From an uncultured Bacteroidia bacterium (GTDB lineage Bacteria > Bacteroidota > Bacteroidia > Bacteroidales > UBA932), in contig CACZZZ010000005.1 of assembly GCA_902785825.1 (NCBI GenBank), forward strand, positions 62,001-126,000: 64,000 nt of DNA, written 5' to 3'. A model generated the notes under the pieces. That model did no database searches, was not told where the DNA came from, and worked only from the letters and a program-made list of their open reading frames with translations. Shown here piece after piece: positions 50,030 to 59,562 of the stretch. A program made the translations under genes and the position numbers. Numbering within the stretch: position 1 is the first letter of the stretch; every line of letters begins with the position of its first letter.

Positions 50030-52372
50030 CTAGATGTTGGGCGTTTCCCAAACCTTGGTCTCAAGGCATTTGACCATAGCCGCCTGGCCTCCACAAGAGA
50101 TTCGGAAGTCACCCTTCTCAAGACGCCATTTCCCGTCGGCTCCCACAAAGGCAAGTTCCTTGGCGGGAAGCTCAAACTCAACGACTTTTGACTCGCCGGG
50201 CTCAAGGGATATTTTCTCGAAGCCGCGGAGCCTCTTCACGTCCGGGATAAGGGAGGCGACGAGGTCGGAGCTGTAGAGGAGAACGGCCTCCTTGCCGGCG
50301 CGGGATCCGGTGTTGGTGACCTTGACGGAGACTTTGAGGACGTCACCGGCGGAGAAGGCGGCGGGATCTCCGGTCGAGCCGGGAATAACGACTTGGAGGT
50401 CGGAATAGCCGAAGGTGGTGTAGCTCAGGCCGTGACCGAAAGGCCACTGGACATCCATGATAGCGTCATAGTTGTACGATCCAGCCATTGTCTCATTACG
50501 CTCAGAGACTTTGTAGTCGTAGGTGTGAAGGGAATTAATGTGCTTTGAATATGTGAACGGAAGCTTACCTGAGAAGTTCTCGTCTCCGGAAATGAGGGCG
50601 GCCAGGGCGTCACCTCCATAATTGGAAGGAAGCATCACATCCACAACGGCTTTCACCAGAGGCTCGATGTCACCTATGATCCTCGGGCGTCCTTCATTCA
50701 GTACAAGGATGATCGGCTTACCGGTGGCCGCGAGAGCCTTCACGAGGTCTTTCTGGTTGGAGGACAGATTGAGGTCGTCCATATTGCCGGGAGTCTCGCA
50801 ATAGGTGTTCTCGCCGACGCAAGCTATAACCACATCGCAGGTCCTGGCCGCGGCGACAGCCTCGTTGATGCCGGTCACATATTCCTTCTGCCACGCGCCC
50901 CATTCCTGGTCATATTCAATCGCGGGGACATACTTGACATTGGGGAAACGGTTCCGGATAGCCTCGAGGATGGTGTTATGATCCGAGGCGAATTTGTCGG
51001 CGTCTCCCTGCCAGGTGTAGCTCCAGCCGCCATTCAGGGTCCTCATCGAGTTGGCGTTGGGACCAGTCACGAGGATTCGCTCCGTGCCCTTAAGGGGAAG
51101 GATACCATCCTCATTCTTAAGCAGAACCTCCGACTCGAGAGCGGCGGCATAAGACTCCTTGGCGAAACGCTCGCAGCCGAAGTCCTTATACTCGTGATTC
51201 CATGAAGGGTTGTCGAAGAGGCCGAGACGGACCTTGAGCCTCAGGATCCTGCGGACGGCGTCGTCGATCCTCGACATCGGGATCTCACCGGACTCAGCAA
51301 GATCGACTATTATGTTAACGCACTCAGGATCATAAGGTTCCATGATCATATCAATACCAGCGTTGATTCCCATGGCAACCGCCTCACGTTTGTCAGCGGC
51401 TACATGGTCCCTGGTGTAGAGATTGTTGACGTCAGCCCAATCCGTCACAATAAGACCGTCCCAATTGAGTTCCTCCTTGACCCAACCGGTCAGCAGTTCC
51501 TTGTTGGCATGGGTAGGAATACCATTGATGGAGGCGGAGTTGATCATGGTGGTAAGAGCTCCGGCCTGGAAGCACTCCTTGAATGGACGGAAATATTTCT
51601 CCCTCAAATCATTAAGAGCGATATATGCCGGTGTGCGGTCTTTGCCGGTATGAGGTACCCCATAGCCTATGAAGTGCTTGATACTGACAGCGGCGTGCTC
51701 AAGGTCGATATGGTTCGGATCATCTCCCTGGATCGCCATGACCTCGGTGCGGGCCATCTCGGCCTGGAGATAGGGATCCTCCCCCCAGCTCTCCCAATGC
51801 CTTGGCCAGCGGGGATCACGACCGAGATCCATGACCGGGGAGAAAACCCAACCAACCTGAGCAGCCCTGGTCTCGTAAGCGAGAGCCTCACCCATCATTC
51901 TGGGATATTCCCTGTTGAAAGTGGCTCCCAGATTGATTTCCTGCGGGTAAAGGGATCCGTCTGTGAGATAAGATGCCCCGTGGATCATGTCCAGGCCATA
52001 GATGCAAGGGATTCCGATCAACTCCATGGACTTGTCCTGGATCTGCTTGACAAAGGCGGCTGTCCCCTCCCTGGAAAGCGACACGTCCTTGAGGAGGTTC
52101 AGAATAGATCCTACCTTGTACTCCCCTATGATCTTCTCCAACTTCGCTGGATCGATCTCCGGAATAGTGTCATTCGTGATAGTGTCAATGGAGAGCTGAA
52201 CCATCTGTCCGGCTTTCTCCTTGAGGGACATTTTCTTGAGGACGGACTCAACCTTCGCCTCAACTTCCGGATCCGAAGGGATGGTGGGATTTACCTTCCC
52301 TTCATTTGAGCATGAAGTCATAACCGCACTTGCCATCGCAACAACCGTTAATGATTTTTTCAAGTTATTCAT
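50030..52372 (-). CDS. GH3 beta-glucosidase-like lipoprotein
   Basis: 780 residues with a lipoprotein signal (AMASAVMTSC). GH3 layout: N-terminal barrel with HGASYLTDGSLYPQEI and the nucleophile Asp in VTDWADVNNL, C-terminal alpha/beta sandwich (LVTGPNANSMRTLNGGWSYTW) and a fibronectin-III-like end (VKVTNTGSRAGKEAVLLY). Probably an exo-beta-glucosidase acting on cello- or xyloglucan oligosaccharides. The ATG at 52372 is used rather than a TTG at 52378. It is 3 bp upstream of the epimerase gene. Confidence 0.92.
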   Translation of the reverse strand: MNNLKKSLTVVAMASAVMTSCSNEGKVNPTIPSDPEVEAKVESVLKKMSLKEKAGQMVQLSIDTITNDTIPEIDPAKLEKIIGEYKVGSILNLLKDVSLSREGTAAFVKQIQDKSMELIGIPCIYGLDMIHGASYLTDGSLYPQEINLGATFNREYPRMMGEALAYETRAAQVGWVFSPVMDLGRDPRWPRHWESWGEDPYLQAEMARTEVMAIQGDDPNHIDLEHAAVSIKHFIGYGVPHTGKDRTPAYIALNDLREKYFRPFKECFQAGALTTMINSASINGIPTHANKELLTGWVKEELNWDGLIVTDWADVNNLYTRDHVAADKREAVAMGINAGIDMIMEPYDPECVNIIVDLAESGEIPMSRIDDAVRRILRLKVRLGLFDNPSWNHEYKDFGCERFAKESYAAALESEVLLKNEDGILPLKGTERILVTGPNANSMRTLNGGWSYTWQGDADKFASDHNTILEAIRNRFPNVKYVPAIEYDQEWGAWQKEYVTGINEAVAAARTCDVVIACVGENTYCETPGNMDDLNLSSNQKDLVKALAATGKPIILVLNEGRPRIIGDIEPLVKAVVDVMLPSNYGGDALAALISGDENFSGKLPFTYSKHINSLHTYDYKVSERNETMAGSYNYDAIMDVQWPFGHGLSYTTFGYSDLQVVIPGSTGDPAAFSAGDVLKVSVKVTNTGSRAGKEAVLLYSSDLVASLIPDVKRLRGFEKISLEPGESKVVEFELPAKELAFVGADGKWRLEKGDFRISCGGQAAMVKCLETKVWETPNI

Positions 52373-52383
52373 AATCAAAAATA

Positions 52384-54495
52384 TTACTTATCATCAAGTT
52401 TGATTTGGATCTCTGCCGGGGTTATCTCTCCGACCGAAGTCAAGGTCACAGAGGCCTCTCCGGCACCGCAGGAACTTTGCACCATAAATTGAGCCAAACC
52501 ATTGAATGTTTCAATCGTGAAAGAACGGGCGGAAGGATCTTCAGGGCGCTCTTTGGAGCGGAATGCCGGGTCACCGTTGCCGGCTCCGAGAATCCTGACA
52601 GGGCCACTGACCGTGATGGTGACCGGCACACATGCAGTGGGAACAAAGGTCCCGCGAGTGTCCAGGACAGAGACATTGACCACTGAAAGGTCTCTCCCAT
52701 CACCGGAAATAGCTGTCCTGTCGGCGTTTATCTTCAGAGAGGCAGGCGCTCCCGCTGTCCTGACGACTTCCTCGGCGACCTTTTTCCCGTTCTTGTAACC
52801 CACAGCCTTGATGACACCCGGCTTGTAGATGGCCTTCCACTCCAGGTGGCCCAGATGCGGCATCTTCTTCCTGCCAAGGTTCTTTCCGTTGACCGTCAGT
52901 GTAACCTCATCGCAGTTGCTATAGACCCAGACCGGAATCTCTTCACCCTCATGGCCTTCGAGGTTCCAATGGGGAAGGATGTGAAGAACCGGCTCATCCG
53001 TCCACCAGGATTTCAGGTAGAAAGCCTCGTCCTTAGGGAAGCCGCAATAGTCAAGGATTCCGAACTCGGAACCGGTCGCAGGGTATGAGAGCGGATTTGG
53101 CTCACCCCGGTAGTCAAAGCCTGTCCAATAGAAAAGCCCCGCGAGCCAAGGACGTTCGCCATAGAACTTCAATCCCCTCTCTATGCAGTTGTACAGGCTG
53201 TCCGGCCCCTGTGGAGCGCGGTTGATGGCAGCCATCCGGCCATTCTCGATATCGTCAAAATAGACTCCTCTGGTGCCACAGCCGGATGTCTCTTCCGTTC
53301 CGACAGCGACCCTTGAGGGGAAAGCCACCCTATGCTCGTCAATAGGATTCTGGATAATGTAGTTGTAGCCGGCCACGTCAGTACCCTTTATAACCTCGGG
53401 GCCGCTGCTGGTAGCCACGACAACCGGCCTGGTGGGATCGATCTCATGGCAGAACTCCGTCATAATCCGGGCGATGTCCTCTCCCTTGCTCTTCCACTCG
53501 ATCCCCCATTCCTCGTTGCCAATGCCCCACATGATTATGCAGGGATGATGCTTGTCCCTCTCTATCATCTTCTTAAGAGGCTCGAGCTGAGCGTCATTGA
53601 TCCCCATCAGTCTCGTCTCTTCAATAACATACATCCCGAGAGAGTCGCAGATGTCCAGCAAGGCCGGAGAAGCGGGATTGTGGGATGTCCTGATCGCGTT
53701 GAACCCGTATTTCTTGAGTTCCCGGACGCGATATTCATAAAGGGCGTCAGGGATTGCCGCTCCGACTCCGGCATGGTCCTGATGGAGGTTGCAGCCCCGG
53801 AGTTTGATGGGGACACCATCAATCAGGATCCCTTTGTCAGGATCGGTCTCAATCTTCGGAAGTCTCAAAGCAGGCTTCGCTGAAGGCTCTCCAATCGTAA
53901 GCCACACATGGCGGTATATTCCGGCACCCTCATAGAACCATCCTTCCTCAAAGGTGGCGTCAGCGCGGACTGCAATGATGTTCTCCCCGCCGTATTCAAG
54001 ATAAGGAGCGATGTCGTAAGTGGCTGACGTGTAGCCGCTTTTCTCTCCCCCAAGCCAGAACCCGTTGACCCAGATGTCGGAGTCACGGAATATCCCGTCG
54101 AAACGGATGGAAACGGGCTTTCCTTTAGCCTCCGAAGGAATGGTGAAAGTCTTCCTGTACCAGCCTACGCTGGTCTGGGGATATGCCCAACCGACGGTCT
54201 TGTACCCATGGCTGTGGCTGGCCTTTGGATCGAACGGAAGATCCACGACCCAGTCATGAGGAAGGTTCACTTCCTTCCAGGCGGAGTCATCAAACTTTGG
54301 TGAATATGGGCCCTCGTTATGTATCGAGGCGGCTTTTGTGAAATAGTTGAAATACTCGGTTCCCCGCCCGAAGTCCTTCGCAGGGGATGACGCGTCTCCA
54401 AAAGCGAACTTCCATCCGTTGTCAAAAAGAGTCTCCTGCGCCTGGACGTGAAGTCCCAGGGAAAGGCAGAGGAGCAGGATAGGGAGTCTTTTCAT
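52384..54495 (-). CDS. GH2 beta-galactosidase-like enzyme lacking the central Ig-like domain
   Basis: 703 residues with a signal peptide (ILLLCLSLGLHVQA). Jelly-roll domain (about 21-200, with NLPHDW and GIFRDSDIWVNG), then the TIM barrel (GVPIKLRGCNLHQDH from about 227) with acid/base GIGNEEWG (Glu328) and a candidate nucleophile in VGTEETSG (Glu401), then a DUF4982-like and an Ig-like C-terminal domain. Oddity: GIYRHVWLTIGEPSAKPALR runs straight into PKIETDPDKGILIDG; the Ig-like sandwich of about 90-100 residues that sits between these blocks in GH2 enzymes is missing. The frame is continuous, so this is a clean internal deletion or a variant. Activity may be impaired. Confidence 0.87.
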   Translation of the reverse strand: MKRLPILLLCLSLGLHVQAQETLFDNGWKFAFGDASSPAKDFGRGTEYFNYFTKAASIHNEGPYSPKFDDSAWKEVNLPHDWVVDLPFDPKASHSHGYKTVGWAYPQTSVGWYRKTFTIPSEAKGKPVSIRFDGIFRDSDIWVNGFWLGGEKSGYTSATYDIAPYLEYGGENIIAVRADATFEEGWFYEGAGIYRHVWLTIGEPSAKPALRLPKIETDPDKGILIDGVPIKLRGCNLHQDHAGVGAAIPDALYEYRVRELKKYGFNAIRTSHNPASPALLDICDSLGMYVIEETRLMGINDAQLEPLKKMIERDKHHPCIIMWGIGNEEWGIEWKSKGEDIARIMTEFCHEIDPTRPVVVATSSGPEVIKGTDVAGYNYIIQNPIDEHRVAFPSRVAVGTEETSGCGTRGVYFDDIENGRMAAINRAPQGPDSLYNCIERGLKFYGERPWLAGLFYWTGFDYRGEPNPLSYPATGSEFGILDYCGFPKDEAFYLKSWWTDEPVLHILPHWNLEGHEGEEIPVWVYSNCDEVTLTVNGKNLGRKKMPHLGHLEWKAIYKPGVIKAVGYKNGKKVAEEVVRTAGAPASLKINADRTAISGDGRDLSVVNVSVLDTRGTFVPTACVPVTITVSGPVRILGAGNGDPAFRSKERPEDPSARSFTIETFNGLAQFMVQSSCGAGEASVTLTSVGEITPAEIQIKLDDK

Positions 54496-54503
54496 ACCAG
54501 ACC

Positions 54504-57296
54504 TTAAAAATTCAATGTCACTTCGTTGCCATCATACTCAACCGTGGTTCCGGCAACGTCGGGATCATAAGGCTGAGGGTGCTCCGGATCCACAATCACC
54601 ACCGTGAAACGGCGCTTCTCGGGCATTCCCTTGAATGAGCCGCCACGAGTACTGATCGTCAGGGTCCTGGAGGCATCATTCCAGAGGATCGGGATCGTGG
54701 CAAACGCGCCTTTCTCGTAGCCGTAGGTAAGGCCGTCATCCTCATAAAGGGTGAAGGTGGCGTCAGCTCCGGCATAGACGTACAGGCGGATGTCGGTGGC
54801 GGATTTCTCGTCCGACCACTCAATCTCCGGTCCGAATGGAACAATCGATCCGGCACGCACATAGAGCGGCATCCGCTCGTAAGGAGCTGCCACAGTAAGG
54901 GTTTGGTTTCCAGGGATATAACTTCCGGAATAGAAATCATACCATCCGCCCTCCGGGAAATAAACCTCACGGCTTCTGGCTTTATATTCAGAGACTGGAC
55001 AGGGCATGAAGGCCGGTCCGAACATCCACTGGTCGGACATGTCCCTAACGGCTGGATCGTCCGGGAAGTCCATCGGAAGTCCACGCATCAGGGTGTAGTC
55101 CTCGAAATGGATGGCTCCGGCAAGCGAGTAAAGATAAGGCATCAACCTGTAACGCAGCCTCATGTACCAAAGGATGCTCTCATAGGCCTTGGAGCCCTCC
55201 GGAGCTATATTCCAAAGCTCCCTGCGAGGCCACTGGCCATGGGTTCTGAAAAGAGGCACGAAGGTGCCGAACTGGTGCCAGCGGGTCTGGAGTTCCCGCC
55301 ATTCCTCGGCGTTGGCCTCATCGTAGAACTTGCCCATCACCGAGAAGCCGCCGATGTCCATGCCCCAGAACGGAATCCCGCTCATGGAATAATTGAGCCC
55401 GGCGGGCATCTGCATCCTCATGTCGTCCCACGAGGTTCCGATGTCTCCGCTCCAGGTGGCGGTGGAATATCTCTGGAGCCCCGCAAAACCGTTACGGGTG
55501 AGCAGGAAGACTCTCTTGTCGGGATCCACGCCACGCTGGCCGTTATAGATGGCGTCCGCATTGACGAGTGCGTAGGCGTTGAGATATTCGGTCGAAGAAC
55601 CTAAAGCGTTAGGGGTCAGGAGCCATTTGAAATAATCCATCGGGAGGCAGTCCCTAAGGTTCGGCTCGCTGGCGTCCATCCACCAGGCGTCGATCTTCTT
55701 GCCGTATTTTGAATACAGGTTCTCGTCCATCTGCCGCCAGAACATCTTCCGGCCGCCCTCGGAATAGGCGTCGTAGAAGGTCTGATAGTGACCGAGCCAG
55801 TCTTTCAGGCTATCCTCCTCGGCATGGGTGTAGGCATACCCGGCGGCTTTCAGCTCTTTGTAATTGTCCGTGTTGGTGTAGAACTTAGGCCACACGCTGA
55901 TCATAAACCGGGCGTTCATCCCGTGGACATCGTCGAGCATCTTTTCCGGATCCGGATATCGCTCAGGATCAAACTGATGGCTCCCCCACTGGTCTTCTTT
56001 CCAATACTGCCAGTCCTGGACTATATTATCTACGGGAATATGCCTGCGGCGCATCTCGGCGAGGGTCTGGACGAGATCCTCCTGGGTGGAGTAGCGCTCC
56101 CTGCTCTGCCAGAAGCCGAGAGCCCATTTGGGCATCACCTGGGCCTTGCCCGTCAACGCGCGGTAGCCCCTGATGACTCCGTCGTAGTTACCTCCCGCTA
56201 TGAAATAGAAATCCACTCCCGGCTCGAACTCCGACCAGAATGTCAGCGAGTTCTCCTCCTGAGGAGTCTGCAAGGCCGCGACCCGAAGTCCCATGTAGGA
56301 GACATCTCCGTCAGGATCCCATTCAACTCTTATCGGAGTCTTCTTCCCTTTTTCCAATCGGACCGAAAATTTCTTGCTGTTGGGGTTCCAGGCCGGACGC
56401 CAGAGACGCGGCATGACCTTTTCCTCCCCAATGACAGTTTCCTGGAATCCGGCGTAATACTGGATGAAATGATATTCAGCGGTCTCGGGTGCCTGAATAA
56501 ATCCTTCGTAAAGCACTTTGGAGCCACTGAGGGGCACCTCGGGCAAGTTCTTTATAGCGAACTCGTTCTCAAAATAGAGGGAGTCCTCACGCCTTACCAG
56601 GGTCTTTCCATCCTTGGTTTTGTAGGTGCCGGTCAAAGCTCCCTCGACACCTTCTTTGTCATATAGCTTGAACATCCCGCCAAGCTGCCTGTAGGGCTCG
56701 GGATTCCCCCAGCGGGACAGGGAGTAAGCGTCGAAAAGGACACCGTAACCCTTCGTGGAGACCACAAAAGGCACACTTACTTTAGTGTTGTACTGGTAGA
56801 GCTCCTCGCTCCTTCCCTTATGGTCAAACTCCCCGGCCTGGTGCTGGCCAAGGCCATAGAAAGACTCCTCCTCGGAAGCGGGGAACCGGGTAAGCACGGA
56901 AAAACCTTTCTTTCCCTCAACCTCGACCGGTTTGAAAGTCATGTTTCCGTCTCCGGCAAGTTGTTTCCCGTCGGAATCCACGAATCCGACATTGCCTTGA
57001 GGATCCACATAAGCGGTAAGTTCCGAGGTCGAGACAAAGACCGTGTCTCCGCTTGTATTTACCTTAAAATCAACTGTTTCCTCTTTAGGTAAAACGACCA
57101 GGCTCTTCCTGTCGGAAAAGGTTGAGCCAACCGGTACGGCCGAGACCCTGATTATCTCTGGAGAGACGACTTGCAGCCGGACGGTAGTTTGAGAGCGACT
57201 GATCTCAACCCTATCACCCTTGACTTTGAAATCCTTATTACCGCAGGCCGTGAATATGAGAACAGCCGTGAAGAGCGCCGGGACAATCCTTCTCAT
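54504..57296 (-). CDS. GH31 alpha-xylosidase-like lipoprotein with PA14 insert
   Basis: 930 residues with a lipoprotein signal (LFTAVLIFTAC). N-terminal GH31 sandwich interrupted by a PA14-like module (YEGFIQAPETAEYHFIQYYAG, about 265-340), then the barrel with PKWALGFWQSRERY, nucleophile Asp in AWWMDASEPN, and acid/base Asp in TWSGDIGTSWDDMR, then DUF5110-like sheets. The PA14 insertion is known from xyloglucan alpha-xylosidases such as CjXyl31A. The barrel motif around the nucleophile supports alpha-xylosidase over alpha-glucosidase. ATG 57296 is preferred to GTG 57305. Confidence 0.9.
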   Translation of the reverse strand: MRRIVPALFTAVLIFTACGNKDFKVKGDRVEISRSQTTVRLQVVSPEIIRVSAVPVGSTFSDRKSLVVLPKEETVDFKVNTSGDTVFVSTSELTAYVDPQGNVGFVDSDGKQLAGDGNMTFKPVEVEGKKGFSVLTRFPASEEESFYGLGQHQAGEFDHKGRSEELYQYNTKVSVPFVVSTKGYGVLFDAYSLSRWGNPEPYRQLGGMFKLYDKEGVEGALTGTYKTKDGKTLVRREDSLYFENEFAIKNLPEVPLSGSKVLYEGFIQAPETAEYHFIQYYAGFQETVIGEEKVMPRLWRPAWNPNSKKFSVRLEKGKKTPIRVEWDPDGDVSYMGLRVAALQTPQEENSLTFWSEFEPGVDFYFIAGGNYDGVIRGYRALTGKAQVMPKWALGFWQSRERYSTQEDLVQTLAEMRRRHIPVDNIVQDWQYWKEDQWGSHQFDPERYPDPEKMLDDVHGMNARFMISVWPKFYTNTDNYKELKAAGYAYTHAEEDSLKDWLGHYQTFYDAYSEGGRKMFWRQMDENLYSKYGKKIDAWWMDASEPNLRDCLPMDYFKWLLTPNALGSSTEYLNAYALVNADAIYNGQRGVDPDKRVFLLTRNGFAGLQRYSTATWSGDIGTSWDDMRMQMPAGLNYSMSGIPFWGMDIGGFSVMGKFYDEANAEEWRELQTRWHQFGTFVPLFRTHGQWPRRELWNIAPEGSKAYESILWYMRLRYRLMPYLYSLAGAIHFEDYTLMRGLPMDFPDDPAVRDMSDQWMFGPAFMPCPVSEYKARSREVYFPEGGWYDFYSGSYIPGNQTLTVAAPYERMPLYVRAGSIVPFGPEIEWSDEKSATDIRLYVYAGADATFTLYEDDGLTYGYEKGAFATIPILWNDASRTLTISTRGGSFKGMPEKRRFTVVIVDPEHPQPYDPDVAGTTVEYDGNEVTLNF

Positions 57297-57301
57297 GTTA
57301 T

Positions 57302-58465
57302 TCACAGGACAATATCCTTGTTCCGGTCAATCAATTTATTGAGAGTCTCCACAGAGGCTCCTGTCCCGAGGCCGTCCGGAGAGGTATTGAGACAGTAGTC
57401 CACAAGCCTGTCAACAGTCGATGTCGCCACATGCATCCTTGTGTCCGAGGAGGCATAGTAGATGAACACTTTCCCGTCAGGATCGCAGATCCAGCCGTTG
57501 GTGAAAAGGACATTCATCACGTCCCCGATATATTCACAACCTTCCGGCGCCATCAGGAAGCCTGCCGGCTCGGCGATCACTTCAGAGGGATCCTCAAGAG
57601 AAGTCATGTACATGTAAAGCACATAGCGGAGACCTGAGGCGCAGCCCCTGACTCCGTGAGCGAGATGGAGCCAGCCTTTAGGGGTCTTGATAGGATGGGG
57701 GCCCTCACCGTTCTTGCATTCCATGATAGTATGGTAGCGCCTGCGGCTCAAGACCTTCTCATCGCCGATGACGGCGCTCTCCATGCTGTCCACAAGCGCC
57801 CAGCCTATTCCGGGACCGTTTCCGGCATCGATAAAACCGTCTTGGGGACGGGTGTAAAGGGCATATTTCCCATCCACGAACTCCGGATGAAGCACGACAT
57901 TACGCTGCTGGTGGGATGATATGATATCAGGAAGCCTCTCCCAATTGACAAGGTCCTTGGTCCTGGCGACTCCGGCGCAGGCTACCGCGGCGGAGAGGTC
58001 ATCAGGACGGCTGTGGTCCTTTCTCTCCACACAGAAGATGCCGTAGATCCAGCCATCCTCATGGGCGGTAAGCCTCATATCATAGACATTCGTAGCGGGC
58101 TCTCCAAACTCCGGCATAGTCACCGGCCGGGGCCAGAAACGGAAATTATCTATCCCATTGGGGCTTTCGGCCACGGCGAAGAAGGACTTGCGATCGGCTC
58201 CCTCGACCCTGGCCACAAGGATGTATTTCCCATCGTATTTAATCGCCCCAGAGTTCATTACCGCATGGATTCCAAACCTTTCCATAAGGTAGGGATTGGT
58301 CTCCTTGTGGAGATCGTACCTCCACTCAATGGGAGCGTGAGCGGCGGTCAAAACCGGGTTCTCATATCTGACGAATATACCATTCCCTTCAATCTGGACA
58401 TTTTTCTTGCCGAGAAGCTCCTTATGCGTCTCCTTCAGCCACTTCAATCTCTCTTCGTATGTCAT
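57302..58465 (-). CDS. GH130 mannoside phosphorylase
   Basis: 387 residues, cytosolic. Five-bladed propeller family with HAVMNSGAIKYDGKYILVARVEGADRKSFFAVAES and the catalytic Asp in NVYDMRLTAHEDG (Asp129, next to Asp131 of the B. fragilis enzyme). The set with an AGE epimerase and GPH symporter points to 4-O-beta-mannosyl-glucose phosphorylase, giving mannose-1-phosphate and glucose. It overlaps the GH26 gene upstream by 4 bp. Confidence 0.9.
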   Translation of the reverse strand: MTYEERLKWLKETHKELLGKKNVQIEGNGIFVRYENPVLTAAHAPIEWRYDLHKETNPYLMERFGIHAVMNSGAIKYDGKYILVARVEGADRKSFFAVAESPNGIDNFRFWPRPVTMPEFGEPATNVYDMRLTAHEDGWIYGIFCVERKDHSRPDDLSAAVACAGVARTKDLVNWERLPDIISSHQQRNVVLHPEFVDGKYALYTRPQDGFIDAGNGPGIGWALVDSMESAVIGDEKVLSRRRYHTIMECKNGEGPHPIKTPKGWLHLAHGVRGCASGLRYVLYMYMTSLEDPSEVIAEPAGFLMAPEGCEYIGDVMNVLFTNGWICDPDGKVFIYYASSDTRMHVATSTVDRLVDYCLNTSPDGLGTGASVETLNKLIDRNKDIVL

Positions 58466-59556
58466 ATCAACACAATTTCTTCCTTTTCGCTGAATGCTTT
58501 GAAATCACCCTCATTCTCAAATCCTTTCCAAGGGCCATAGAAATGGCCGGGCTTGTCGTGGGCGTTGCGCCAGGTCAGCACATAGGTGACCGGGAAACCT
58601 TTTATCGCCGGATAGAGCCTCTCTGTCCACCAAGTGGGATCGACAAGTCCCTCAAGTCCTGTCTCAGACAGGCACATGAGCTTTCCATGCTCCCCGGAGA
58701 TAGTCTCAAGAGTGGAAAGCATCTCGCGGACCTGGGAGACATAACGGTCTCCAGCCGCCTCAAGCCCGTCTTGTCCGACATATTCATAGATGTCAGTGCC
58801 CAAGATGTCCACGATGTCATCGCCAGGATACCTTGACATGTAATCCTCGGCGCTCAACGGGCCGTTCGGAGAATAGCACCACAGCAGGTTCTTGACTTCC
58901 TTTTCGGCCATCCTGTCATAAGTGAGACGGAAGAGTGCCTTGTACTGCTCGGATGAGCAGAGCTTTCCACCCCACCAGAACCAGCTGCCGATGTTCTCAT
59001 GCCAGGGGCGGAATATTACCGGAGCCCCACCAAGGCTTTTAAGGAATTCGGCCAGACGATCCAGCCAGGAGATGAATTCCTCATGTTTCTCCCCTCCTTC
59101 CAACACGGAAGCGACAACCTGATCGGAAGAGATGTCCCAAGAATCCCCACCGGTCAAAGGATTGCGCAGGTGCCACGAGAACGTGACGACTCCTCCCCTC
59201 TCGCGGTGCTTCAGGGTGGCTTTCCTGATCAAGTCGAAGGGAACCCCGTCCAGATTCTCCTTGTTCCCCAGCTCTATGCCCCCGAGGTCGAAACCGATGA
59301 CGGCCGGATACTTACCGGACACTTCCTTAATGTCGGAACGCTCCAGATCGTCATCCTTCCAGTCCTCAACTTTCCAGGAGTGACCATAGGAGAGGTCATC
59401 CTGGTGACCGTACATCACCTTACCGGCATTGGCCGAAGCAGCCAACTCACTAGCCAGCAATCGGTTCCCTGGAATCTCATCATCCACGGGCCGGGGTCTT
59501 CTCCCACACCCGGCAAACAATAGGGGGATCATAATCAGAGTAATCAGTTTTCTCAT
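58462..59556 (-). CDS. GH26 endo-beta-mannanase lipoprotein
   Basis: 364 residues with a lipoprotein signal (LIMIPLLFAGC). GH26 motifs: YGHQDDLSYGHSW, WHLRNPLTGGDSW, acid/base Glu in RPWHENIGSWFWWGG, and nucleophile Glu in CLSETGLEGL. Single-domain form, similar to ManA-type mannanases that release mannobiose. It lies between GH130 (4 bp overlap) and the GH5 gene (6 bp gap). Confidence 0.92.
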   Translation of the reverse strand: MRKLITLIMIPLLFAGCGRRPRPVDDEIPGNRLLASELAASANAGKVMYGHQDDLSYGHSWKVEDWKDDDLERSDIKEVSGKYPAVIGFDLGGIELGNKENLDGVPFDLIRKATLKHRERGGVVTFSWHLRNPLTGGDSWDISSDQVVASVLEGGEKHEEFISWLDRLAEFLKSLGGAPVIFRPWHENIGSWFWWGGKLCSSEQYKALFRLTYDRMAEKEVKNLLWCYSPNGPLSAEDYMSRYPGDDIVDILGTDIYEYVGQDGLEAAGDRYVSQVREMLSTLETISGEHGKLMCLSETGLEGLVDPTWWTERLYPAIKGFPVTYVLTWRNAHDKPGHFYGPWKGFENEGDFKAFSEKEEIVLI

Positions 59557-59562
59557 GACTTA

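Noticed and set aside
55788-56666. Long plus-strand open frame opposite the GH31 gene
   Set aside because: Antisense shadow in G+C-rich coding DNA; GH31 motifs occupy the minus strand throughout.
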